A DNA stretch of 64,000 nt from Novosphingobium sp. (GTDB lineage: Bacteria > Pseudomonadota > Alphaproteobacteria > Sphingomonadales > Sphingomonadaceae), in NCBI RefSeq assembly GCF_030699305.1, contig NZ_JAUYNB010000023.1, positions 1-64,000 on the forward strand, written 5' to 3'. Each line of letters starts with the position of its first letter. The stretch's first letter is position 1. Of this stretch, positions 9,033 through 16,437 are shown one piece after another. A program made the position numbers and the translations under genes. Below the pieces are notes generated by a model. The model saw only the letters and a list, made by a program, of their open reading frames with translations, did no database searches and was not told the DNA's origin.

Positions 9033-10772
9033 CTATATCCCGAGCCCACGCGGGCGCCCCAGCGTCCAATCGATCCCGCCACCTGCCTTGATCGTGCCGG
9101 TGACTTGCTGGCCCAGATGCTTGTCGAGTTGCGAGCGCCAGGGCACGAGCTCGAAACCCATCCCATCGTCGATCATCGCAAACCGGCCAGATGCAAGTTG
9201 CAGGCGCTGGCAGTAGGTGCCTGAAATGGCGACGCCCTCGGTGCTCGCCCGATACGAAAGGCCCGTGCGTGCCGCGATGGCCTCGCCGGCTTCGGCCAGT
9301 TCGCGCGAACGAAGCGTGGACAGGATATTTCGCGCCAGGATGATCTTGCCGCCACGCTGGGTAGCAAGTCCTTCGGAGACAAGATGCGCAGCGCGATCAA
9401 GCTTGGCCTGTTCGATTGCCGTGCCGAACCCGCCGCCGGTCTCGACTGGTTCGGACGACAGCAATTGCCGGTCGAGCCAGGTGCTCCCGCGCGCGACGAC
9501 CTGGTCTGCGAGCGCCAGGTCGGACTGGACCCAGAGCGATTGGCCCTGCCGTCCGCGCCGATCGGTCCAGGTCCGGAGTTCGACGAGCGCACCCGGCCTG
9601 GCGTCGCTGGTTTGCTCGAGATCGGAGAAACGCAGATGGTGGACACGCCCATCGGCCCCATCGACGACGGCATAGGCCTCGCCGGTCAGTTCGTCATGGA
9701 GCCCGCGTTCGACCAGGCGGCCAACAATCGGATCACTTGTCGCCTCGCTGTGCAGCGCGAAGCGGCCGGTATCTGCATCGAGACCAAGCCCCGTCATGGC
9801 CCGGTGCATGGTCCTGATGATGTCGCCGCGCAGGCCGAGCTGGCGCAGAGTCGGCTCGAGGTCGGGTTTGAGCGTCCAGCAGGCCGGCGCGATGCTGGCT
9901 GCCAGTCCCAGGCGTTCGAGTTTCCCGGCGCGCCCGATCAGGTGGCGGTCGATCGGCGATTGGGCTCGCTGCGGGTCGGGTCGCAGGTCGATGACGCCTC
10001 CCAGATCGTCCGCCATACGCTGCAATCGCCGGTCGAGACTGGTCCAGCGATCGGCATCGACCTCGCGGGCGAGGGCCCGGTCGATTTCCCGCTCGCTGCG
10101 CGGTCCAAGTTCGATGGTGACCCGCTCTTCGGCGCGGCCACGCATCCCTTCCCGGATGTAGTCCTTGTCGATGACCAGGTCGCGGCCGTCGTCGGCCTTG
10201 CCCCGGGCGAGGATGTGGATGTGGGGATTGTCGGTGTTCCAATGATCGACCGCGACCCAGTCGAGCGGCGTTCCGAGATCCTTCTCCATGTCGGTCAGCA
10301 ACTCGCGGGTAAATGCCCTGACATCGGCCAGCTCACCAGCATCCTCGGGCGAGACGATGAAGCGGAAGTGGTGGCGATCGTCGGCGCAGCGCTCGGCGAA
10401 ACCTTGGCCATCGATCTCGCCTTCGTTGCCGCCGAACAGTTCGGCATCTTTGCCGTCGCGGGTCACACCCTCGCGCTTGAGGTAGGCAATGTGCCGGACA
10501 AGCGGTGCCGCCGAGAAGCGTGTCCCGATGTGCCGGACCACCCGGGCCTTGACCAGCACGCGGCGTTGGCCCCGGCGTGACCGCATCGACAAGACCGCGC
10601 TCCGACCGCGGGCGTTGCGTCCGGTGCCGCGACGGCCCCGCCCCGTAATGCCAATACGCCCCGCCTTGTTCGAAAGCGCACGCACCTGGGCGACGAGCGA
10701 TCTGGGTCTAGCCGAACGAGTACCGCGATCCCTTACCCGTCCCGGCCTGATCTCGAAGTCGTCGTCGCTCAC
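9033..10772 (-). CDS. Relaxase/mobilisation nuclease with DUF3363 domain
   Basis: A protein of about 579 residues that would nick oriT and lead single-stranded DNA transfer. The relaxase part contains VRHIAYLKREG, FRFIVSPEDA and the metal-binding His motif DNPHIHILARG; the C-terminal half matches the DUF3363 extension usual in VirD2-like relaxases of alphaproteobacterial ICEs. The frame is open to 10904. I took the GTG at 10772, giving an N-terminus SDDDFEIRPGRVRDRG typical of the family, but no strong ribosome binding site settles it. It converges with the ABC/M1 gene. Confidence 0.88.
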   Translation of the reverse strand: MSDDDFEIRPGRVRDRGTRSARPRSLVAQVRALSNKAGRIGITGRGRRGTGRNARGRSAVLSMRSRRGQRRVLVKARVVRHIGTRFSAAPLVRHIAYLKREGVTRDGKDAELFGGNEGEIDGQGFAERCADDRHHFRFIVSPEDAGELADVRAFTRELLTDMEKDLGTPLDWVAVDHWNTDNPHIHILARGKADDGRDLVIDKDYIREGMRGRAEERVTIELGPRSEREIDRALAREVDADRWTSLDRRLQRMADDLGGVIDLRPDPQRAQSPIDRHLIGRAGKLERLGLAASIAPACWTLKPDLEPTLRQLGLRGDIIRTMHRAMTGLGLDADTGRFALHSEATSDPIVGRLVERGLHDELTGEAYAVVDGADGRVHHLRFSDLEQTSDARPGALVELRTWTDRRGRQGQSLWVQSDLALADQVVARGSTWLDRQLLSSEPVETGGGFGTAIEQAKLDRAAHLVSEGLATQRGGKIILARNILSTLRSRELAEAGEAIAARTGLSYRASTEGVAISGTYCQRLQLASGRFAMIDDGMGFELVPWRSQLDKHLGQQVTGTIKAGGGIDWTLGRPRGLGI

Positions 10773-11019
10773 GGAATCTGGCAGTTCTAGACGGGCGACG
10801 GCGCTGGAAATGGCAGAATTGCGCCAATTTCGCGAAAAGCTGCCAGCCGGGGGTCTGAGCGGCTGGCGCTGAAAGACCAGCAATTCCAATGGTCTCCACC
10901 CCACCCGACGGCGCTGCTTTTATCTTGCCATCGAAATTCCCTCTTCCTCCCGTCCGTCCTCATCCATCTCCATCGCCCGCCATTCCACGCCATTGCGCGC
11001 CAGAGAGTGAACTGCGCGA

Positions 11020-11718
11020 TCATTGTGTTCCGCTCCCCGAGACGGGCGCGAAGAGGCCATTGAACGGGGCGTTCTGAGCTTGAATTGGTCGCAGAGGCGC
11101 GGCGGGGTCGCTGCCGGATGCGCCGTCACTGCTTTCGGAGCGCGCGGCAAACAGCTGGCTTTGCGTCCAAAACAGACGCACGGGCGGTACCGGCGATGCG
11201 CTGGCGACGACGGTCGCCGTGCTCGCGGTCTGCAGTTCGGGTGCGATCTTGGCGACATAAGCGCGGGTTTCGGCGGGGAGCGGACGTCGCTTGTCGCGCC
11301 ACTCTTCATAGCGACCCGGCCCCGCATTGTAGGCGGCGAGCATGCCGGTGGCGCCATAGCTGTCGTACATTTCGCGAAGGTACGAGGTACCCGCCATGAT
11401 ATTGTCGCGCGGATCGAAGGGATCGCTGCCGAGGGCGAGCCGGGCGCGCTGGCGCGCCCAGGTTCCCGGCATGAGCTGCATCAGCCCCATCGCCCCAGCG
11501 GGCGACACCGCACCGATCCGGCCCGCGCTTTCGGTCCGCATCACCGCATAGATCCAGCTCTCGGGCAGGCCGAAGCGCTGCGAGGCCTCGGCGACATGAT
11601 CGGCGATGGCGACGCTGCGCGGCTGCGCCTGTTCGGCAGCAACCTGCCCATAGGCAGGCGCGTCACCGAACAGGCAGAGCGCCGCGACGAGGAAGGCGAG
11701 GGGTGCAGTAACGCGCAT
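11020..11718 (-). CDS. Lytic transglycosylase (SLT family)
   Basis: A 232-residue secreted enzyme that would open peptidoglycan locally for the conjugation channel. A signal peptide covers about residues 1-25 (hydrophobic core APLAFLVAALCLFG). The SLT domain has catalytic Glu 63 in RTESAGRIGAVSPAGAMGLM, followed by LMPGTW and AAYNAGPGRYEEW. The tail of about 80 residues is Pro/Ala-rich. Four bases separate it from the DUF736 gene upstream, so it belongs to the traF-DUF736 operon on the minus strand. Confidence 0.93.
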   Translation of the reverse strand: MRVTAPLAFLVAALCLFGDAPAYGQVAAEQAQPRSVAIADHVAEASQRFGLPESWIYAVMRTESAGRIGAVSPAGAMGLMQLMPGTWARQRARLALGSDPFDPRDNIMAGTSYLREMYDSYGATGMLAAYNAGPGRYEEWRDKRRPLPAETRAYVAKIAPELQTASTATVVASASPVPPVRLFWTQSQLFAARSESSDGASGSDPAAPLRPIQAQNAPFNGLFAPVSGSGTQ

Positions 11719-11721
11719 GGC

Positions 11722-12051
11722 TCAGCCCGCCGCTTCGCGCCTGGCCGGGCGCGACCAGACCAGGACGTGGCTGTTTCCATCGCCCTGGAACAGGTTGGCG
11801 CGCAGCGGCTGGATGAACAGCGGATCGTCGATCTGGATTGCAACATAGTCGCCAGCCTTCTCGCCGACATGCTTCCAACCAGCTCCGACTTCGCGCGTTT
11901 CGTCCTCCGATCGGGCGATCACGCGGAAGTCCGGCGCGCTCTCGCTGTCCGAGCGTTCAGCCGGGACGAGGACCAGATCAATGTCGAGCGTCAGCGTCTT
12001 GAGGTGCCCGGCAAAGCCGCCATCGGCGGCAACAAATGTTCCGATACGCAT
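11722..12051 (-). CDS. DUF736 family protein (first copy)
   Basis: A 109-residue protein beginning MRIGTFVAADGGFAGHLKTL and ending SHVLVWSRPARREAAG, the pattern of DUF736. These small proteins are nearly always found in conjugative elements of Alphaproteobacteria, but their function is unknown. It lies between traF and the transglycosylase gene with three- and four-base spacers. A second DUF736 gene at 14686-15009 is clearly related but diverged. Confidence 0.88.
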   Translation of the reverse strand: MRIGTFVAADGGFAGHLKTLTLDIDLVLVPAERSDSESAPDFRVIARSEDETREVGAGWKHVGEKAGDYVAIQIDDPLFIQPLRANLFQGDGNSHVLVWSRPARREAAG

Positions 12052-12054
12052 GGG

Positions 12055-12633
12055 TCAGTCTCCTTCGGTTGGTGAACTTGAGGGAAGATCATTGCGGGGA
12101 TCGGCGAACCAGACATGGTCACCGTCGCCTGCTTCGTCGGTCCAGACGGGCGTGACGCGCCCGATTACATCGGCAATGCGCAGCACGCCGAAATAGCGAC
12201 CGTCGAAGCTGTCGGGTGCTGCCGGGTTCATCACGAACAGTTCGCCGCTGCGCAGCGTGCGGCAGCCGAACCAGGCAGGAAGCGGGCGACCGATCCGGTC
12301 GCGAGCGCGCGCGGCGCCAGCAAAAGCGCCGTCGATGGTCACGCCGTGCCCGAAGCGGCAGACGCGCTGGCCGCTGATAGCGGCGATGCGCTTCAAGAGC
12401 GGTACGCCAGTCGGGAGGTAGCCCCGCTCGGCGAGCAGGCGGCGCAACTCGGGCGGCGGCAGAATCGCGACGCGTTCACCGACTTGAAGGCCGGCCTTGC
12501 CGCGGATCGCGTAGAGCCCGGTCGGGACCGAGGCGGTGGCGTTCCACACTGCGGTGCGCGAGACCGGCACGGCGAGCGTCGCCAGTGTGGCGGCGGCCAC
12601 CACGCCTGCGAGCAGGAAGCGCCGCCGGATCAT
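12055..12633 (-). CDS. traF: TraF-like S26 family signal peptidase
   Basis: A 192-residue membrane protease of the TraF type, which in RP4-like systems matures the TrbC pilin. One N-terminal transmembrane segment (FLLAGVVAAATLATLAV) precedes the S26 motif TASVPTGLY with the catalytic Ser. PLLKRIAAISGQRV supplies the Lys region, and FVMNPAAPDSFDGRYFG is typical of TraF. The ATG at 12633 overlaps the DUF2840 stop by four bases (ATGA), which decides the start. Confidence 0.9.
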   Translation of the reverse strand: MIRRRFLLAGVVAAATLATLAVPVSRTAVWNATASVPTGLYAIRGKAGLQVGERVAILPPPELRRLLAERGYLPTGVPLLKRIAAISGQRVCRFGHGVTIDGAFAGAARARDRIGRPLPAWFGCRTLRSGELFVMNPAAPDSFDGRYFGVLRIADVIGRVTPVWTDEAGDGDHVWFADPRNDLPSSSPTEGD

Positions 12634-13085
12634 GACAGCAGCGCCTTGCGCCGAAGCCAGGCGCGGTGCCGCGCCGGCGAATAGTCGCGCGGTGCTTCGC
12701 GCGCGGCCATCCGGTTGTGGATGTGGCGCCAATGGTCGGGCGCGACCTCGCACGGATCGATCCCGGATGCCTCGATCGCATCGACCAGACGGAACACCTG
12801 CGCGACCTTGGGCCAGCCATGCACACCGAGCAGCACTTCGCCGCCAGGATCGACCTGCGCCACCGGGGTGACCGGTTCACCCGGCTCGGCGGCGCGCACG
12901 ATGTCGAGCGACGAGCGGATCGTGCCATAGGCGTTGCTGGCCCAGCGCACGAGGGCGAACACCTGGCCGGGCGCATAGCTCTCGATCCGCTGGCTGCGGC
13001 TGACGATCCGGGTCGCCACGGGCTTGCCGAACTTGAGCCAGTCCTCGTGCTTGCCTTCGCGCCAGACCAGCGTGACGTGGGTCAG
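12630..13085 (-). CDS. DUF2840 domain protein
   Basis: A protein of about 151 residues with THVTLVWREGKHEDWLKFGKP at the N-terminus and a DHWRHIHNRMAAREAPRDYSP region, as in DUF2840 proteins. These are found beside traF in alphaproteobacterial conjugative elements; the role is unknown. No ATG or GTG is in frame near the conserved start; the frame is open to 13319 but that extension is made by the iteron-like repeats. A CTG at 13085 is the nearest plausible start, so this end is uncertain. Confidence 0.7.
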   Translation of the reverse strand: MTHVTLVWREGKHEDWLKFGKPVATRIVSRSQRIESYAPGQVFALVRWASNAYGTIRSSLDIVRAAEPGEPVTPVAQVDPGGEVLLGVHGWPKVAQVFRLVDAIEASGIDPCEVAPDHWRHIHNRMAAREAPRDYSPARHRAWLRRKALLS

Positions 13086-13244
13086 CTGTGGGTCATCGCT
13101 CGTCCGCGTCGCGGCAGGCCGACAGGGCGGCGCTGCGCCGTCCGTCCACAGGCGCGATTGCGTTAGCAAGAATCCGAAGGATTCTCTGTTAGCTAAGTTA
13201 AGGGCGAAAAACGGCGCGGATTTCTGCGGGTTTGCGGGCGATTC

Positions 13245-13309
13245 CGGTTCCCGATAGTCCGAACTTCCGGTTCCTGATCGTCCGAGTCCGGCGGTTCCTG
13301 ATAGTCCGA
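13245..13309. repeat. Three iteron-like repeats beside repA
   Basis: An 18-mer close to CGGTTCCTGATAGTCCGA occurs at 13245-13262, 13268-13285 and 13292-13309, starting 23 and 24 bases apart, with one or two base changes between copies. Short direct repeats at about two-turn spacing directly next to a replication initiator gene are the form of iterons. They lie between the 3' end of repA and the DUF2840 gene. Binding by RepA is inference. Confidence 0.6.
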
Positions 13310-13315
13310 ATGCCA

Positions 13316-14194
13316 TCACGACATATCCACAGGCTGCAAGCCGACACGGCGCATCGCGGCGTCGAACGGATCGAGGGGGATGGAGACGAAGTTGAGCCGC
13401 TCACGGCCGAGCGCATGGTCGAGGCTGAGGCTGTATCCGGGGAGCGCCTGGCGCCTGACGATGTCGCGCAGCTCGAAGGCGAAGCGCTTCATCGGCGAGA
13501 GCGCGCCGGACTTCATATGGAGGTGCTGGAAATCGAAGCTCCAGCCATGCTTCTGTTTGCCGCCATGCTTGCGCACCAGGCGGTAAAGCCAGCGCTCCAG
13601 ACCGCCGGTCAGGGCAAAATAGGCGGGGTCGATGGTGAGCACGAGCGCCTGGTCGAGCACGCCCTCGTAGAACCAGTCGGGAATGATCATTTCGATGCCG
13701 AGCGCACGGCCCGTGTGGTCGAGGCGCTCCTTCCATTCGTTGATCCACGAAAACCGGTGCCGTCGCCGCGCATCTCTCTGACGGATCGAGGTGGCGATCG
13801 TCGTCGATTGCAGCCGGTCGAGCCCGGCCTTCAGTCGCTCGTAGCTCGCCTTGCCGGTGCCGCGCCGGGTGAAGGCAAGGATTTCGTGTGGGTTAGCGGC
13901 GATCAGCCGCGAGGTCGCGCGCCCCGCATCGCGCGCCTCGACGATCTGGCTCGCCACCCAGATGAGGACATCGGCGTCCCAGATGGTCGCCATGCCATGT
14001 TCGGCGGTGGCTTCGACCAATATTGAGACCTCGCCCATCCGGAAGTCGATCGGGCGCACCCGCTTGGTCTTGGCCAGGCTGAAGAACGGCCAGGCCATGA
14101 GGTCCTGTGCATCGCGCGCGGCGATGTCGCCGCCTGCGCTGACGAACAGGTCGAGCTGGCGGGCTTCGGCCGGGAAGTGGGACAGGCGCGGCAT
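13316..14194 (-). CDS. repA: Replication initiator protein A (RPA family)
   Basis: A 292-residue protein with the pattern of the RPA/RepA initiators of alphaproteobacterial plasmids and ICEs: MAWPFFSLAKTKRVRPIDF, SRLIAANPHEILAFTRRGTG, a winged-helix-like central part and FALTGGLERWLYRLVRKHGG. It would bind the neighbouring repeats and start replication of the excised circle. The AlpA-like HTH gene lies eight bases upstream on the same strand. The ParA gene often found next to such repA genes is absent here. Confidence 0.88.
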   Translation of the reverse strand: MPRLSHFPAEARQLDLFVSAGGDIAARDAQDLMAWPFFSLAKTKRVRPIDFRMGEVSILVEATAEHGMATIWDADVLIWVASQIVEARDAGRATSRLIAANPHEILAFTRRGTGKASYERLKAGLDRLQSTTIATSIRQRDARRRHRFSWINEWKERLDHTGRALGIEMIIPDWFYEGVLDQALVLTIDPAYFALTGGLERWLYRLVRKHGGKQKHGWSFDFQHLHMKSGALSPMKRFAFELRDIVRRQALPGYSLSLDHALGRERLNFVSIPLDPFDAAMRRVGLQPVDMS

Positions 14195-14202
14195 GGCTCG
14201 GC

Positions 14203-14475
14203 TCAGCGGCGCACCGGCGGCGTGTACCCGTCGAGCCGCTTGGCGGGGTGGACCACGCCCTTGCCCGGATCGCTGGTCGAACGGCGCAGGCCGAGTTCGG
14301 CCCAGGCGTCGAGATCTTCGAGCGAGTAGACGATCCGCCCGCCGAGCTTGCGGTAGATTGGCCCGGTGCCGAAGCAGCGGTGCTTTTCGAGGGTGCGGGC
14401 GGACAAGCCAAGATGCACGGCGGCATCGGGGGTTCGCAAAAAACGGGCAACGACGGGGGTGGGTCTGGCATCCAT
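14203..14475 (-). CDS. AlpA/excisionase-like helix-turn-helix protein
   Basis: A 90-residue DNA-binding protein with the MerR-type HTH_17 pattern: FLRTPDAAVHLGLSARTLEKHR, then GTGPIYRKLGGRIVYSLEDLDAW. Members of this family regulate ICE or prophage excision genes. The ATG at 14475 was preferred to 14502 because it begins the conserved region. It is directly upstream of repA on the same strand and likely co-transcribed. Confidence 0.85.
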   Translation of the reverse strand: MDARPTPVVARFLRTPDAAVHLGLSARTLEKHRCFGTGPIYRKLGGRIVYSLEDLDAWAELGLRRSTSDPGKGVVHPAKRLDGYTPPVRR

Positions 14476-14648
14476 GGGCGGCCTCCGCTCGGCTTCGACC
14501 ACGGCGGCGGGCTGCCGCCGGTCGTCGGCATCAATGGCGAAGGCGGGGGGCAGCGGGGGAGTGACAATTGTTCGCGCCGCTGATTGTCACCCCTCCGGCA
14601 GTCCTTGCCCGACTTTCCGCGCGCCTTGCGATCCCTGGCATGGCGAAA

Positions 14649-14675
14649 GCCCCGCCGGGCAGCGCCCGGCGGGGC
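14649..14675 (-). terminator. Strong hairpin after the second DUF736 gene
   Basis: Twelve-base perfect arms GCCCCGCCGGGC and GCCCGGCGGGGC with a three-base loop, followed on the minus strand by TTTC. It lies eleven bases past the DUF736 stop, separating it from the AlpA-repA transcript. Confidence 0.7.
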
Positions 14676-14685
14676 CTGATCCGGC

Positions 14686-15009
14686 TCAGTCGCCGCCCGT
14701 GCGGCGCGAGCGGGTCCAGATGAGGGCGAAGGTATCACCGTCGTCCTCGGCGAAGAGGTTGGCGTAGATCGGCGCGGCGAAGCTGGGATCGTCGAGCTTG
14801 ACCGAGAGGTAGTCGCGGCCTTCCTGGCTCTGCTTGCTCCAGGCGGCGCCGATTTCCGCGCGGCCGACGAAGACCCGGTGCGAGGGAGCGTTTTCGTTGG
14901 CGGTTTCGGTTTCGCGAACGATCCGCACGTTCTTCTGCTGAACGCTCATCGTGGCGATCTCGCCCTTGTAGCCGTCGCCCGACTTGGTGAAGGTTCCGAT
15001 ATTGGCCAT
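14686..15009 (-). CDS. DUF736 family protein (second copy)
   Basis: A 107-residue DUF736 protein (MANIGTFTKSGDGYKGEIAT..., AAPIYANLFAEDDGDTFALIW). It is related to the copy at 11722-12051: both begin with a GTF motif and end with a YANLF/RANLF - DxxxxxLIW/LVW pattern. Function unknown; it is a marker gene of alphaproteobacterial conjugative elements. It ends in a strong terminator and appears to be transcribed alone. Confidence 0.88.
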   Translation of the reverse strand: MANIGTFTKSGDGYKGEIATMSVQQKNVRIVRETETANENAPSHRVFVGRAEIGAAWSKQSQEGRDYLSVKLDDPSFAAPIYANLFAEDDGDTFALIWTRSRRTGGD

Positions 15010-15537
15010 GTTCAATTCCTTTGCTGTTCCCGAGCCCGCGCCCATCGCGGCCTCGATGGCCCGGCGAAGGCGGTTGCGGTGACCGGCTGCACCCTTGGGC
15101 CGCAGCAACGCGAAGGACGTGCAGTGCGCCGCTTTCTTGTCTCGCGAGGAATGCCGGTCCGCGCCAAGCGGACGGCAGGGGAAGAAAGTGGCGCGCTGCG
15201 CGTTGCAGCCAGGGGCGACGATGGCGAAGCCAGCCAACCGCCAGACAGGCCATGAACGAGGTCGTGTGGTGCGCGCATCTGAACGGCGGGCACTGGACTG
15301 GCCATGGAAGATCAAAACCGTCCAGATTGGCACGGGCACGATCGTCTCCGGGGCTTTCAGCCAATCGTGCATATCTTGCGGGGCCGATCGCAAATCGATG
15401 GAGCCTCGCGCCGGATCTAGGTGGATACGCGAATAGCGCCGCTTGCTGTGGATGACAGCAAGGCCGACTGCTGACCCGGGTCAGAGATCCGACTAGACAG
15501 CCGTTTCCGATCAATCCCACCCGAGGAAACACACCCG
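15010..15537. other. Intergenic region between DUF736 and HU genes
   Basis: About 530 bases. The open frames in it are GC-rich shadows without family resemblance or ribosome binding sites. It must hold the divergent promoters of the DUF736 and HU genes; a purine-rich site (GAGGAAAC) precedes the HU ATG. I see no RNA gene or clear repeat. Confidence 0.4.
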
Positions 15538-15813
15538 ATGAATACCAGCGACATTGCCGACCAGCTCGCCGAAACCAATGGCCTGACCAAGGCTGAAGCC
15601 CGCAAGCTGGTCGACGGGGTCTTCGCCGCGATCGCCGATGCCGCCGCCAAGGGCGATGAAGTGGCGATCAATGGTTTCGGCAAGTTCAAGGTCAAGGCCA
15701 GCCCCGCGCGCGAAGGCCGCAATCCGGCGACCGGCGAAACCATCACAATCGCGGCTTCGAAAAAGCTGACCCTTACCGTGGCGAAGGCGGTCAAGGATCG
15801 CCTCAACGGCTAA
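15538..15813 (+). CDS. HU-family DNA-binding protein
   Basis: A 91-residue nucleoid protein: MNTSDIADQLAETNGLTKAEARKLVDG, a central INGFGKFKVK and the DNA-binding arm EGRNPATGETITIAASKKLT, all standard for HU. An ICE-borne HU could assist integrase or relaxosome complexes. It is the only plus-strand gene in this part of the backbone, and a perfect hairpin follows immediately. Confidence 0.93.
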   Translation: MNTSDIADQLAETNGLTKAEARKLVDGVFAAIADAAAKGDEVAINGFGKFKVKASPAREGRNPATGETITIAASKKLTLTVAKAVKDRLNG

Positions 15814-15821
15814 AGCCAATT

Positions 15822-15853
15822 GCCGCCGCGCCGGTCACACCCGGCGCGGCGGC
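15822..15853. terminator. Perfect GC hairpin shared by convergent genes
   Basis: GCCGCCGCGCCGG (15822-15834) and its exact complement (15841-15853) with a six-base loop. It starts eight bases after the HU stop and its second arm lies within the last codons of the convergent membrane-protein gene, so it could end both transcripts. There is no T-tract. Confidence 0.65.
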
Positions 15854-16245
15854 GCGAGGCAGCGCGTCCAGGCACTGCCGCCGATGAGGACCGCGCAGAG
15901 CAAGCTGACCACCGTTCGCACCCATTGCGGCGTAAGGACGTGAACGGCGAGGCCGTGTGCCGCATGGTATCCCGCAACAGCGGCGGGCAGGGCGAAGCCG
16001 AGCGCGACGAAGGCGCGCAGCAACGGTGAACTTGTCATGGCAAGCAGCCAGTGACCAAGGATGAGCGTCGCCGTTGCCGCCGCCAGTCCAGCTATCGCGC
16101 AGAGGACCAGATCATTTCCGGCCTGCCATGTCGCCATGGCCGTGAGCGCGCCGATCCAGAGCGGCAGGGCGTAGACCGACAGTGACCAGAGAAGCATCGC
16201 GGCCATCACGGCGGCAGCGATCAGGAGGAATGCAGCGACAAGCAT
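15835..16245 (-). CDS. Small membrane protein of unknown function
   Basis: A 136-residue protein with four hydrophobic stretches (about 2-22, 24-45, 50-68, 75-95), with a further hydrophobic segment near 110-125. I do not recognise a family. It converges on the HU gene and shares its terminator hairpin. The ATG at 16245 was chosen because the segment before it in the frame is arginine-rich and not membrane-like. A role in the ICE is assumed from position only. Confidence 0.6.
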   Translation of the reverse strand: MLVAAFLLIAAAVMAAMLLWSLSVYALPLWIGALTAMATWQAGNDLVLCAIAGLAAATATLILGHWLLAMTSSPLLRAFVALGFALPAAVAGYHAAHGLAVHVLTPQWVRTVVSLLCAVLIGGSAWTRCLAPPRRV

Positions 16246-16364
16246 GGGGCGTCCTTTGGTAGCGACGGGCTCGCCAGACGCACTTTCCCATTCCCGCAGT
16301 GCTTCCGTTGCAGTGAGATTATGCCGCGATGCAGAGCAGCGCAAGCGTTGGAATTTCGCCATAA

Positions 16365-16398
16365 ACGCGGGCGGAAAGCCTTGGCTTTCCGCCCGCGT
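16365..16398. terminator. Perfect 16-bp inverted repeat after parB
   Basis: ACGCGGGCGGAAAGCC and its exact complement, with a two-base loop, lie 40 bases past the parB stop. It is the likely end of the parB transcript. Confidence 0.7.
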
Positions 16399-16437
16399 CT
16401 GTCCCGGCAAACGGGTCGCGCAGCCACAGGGCAAGAG

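Noticed and set aside
9384..10580. 398-codon plus-strand frame opposite the relaxase
   Set aside because: Antisense shadow of a well-supported relaxase gene.
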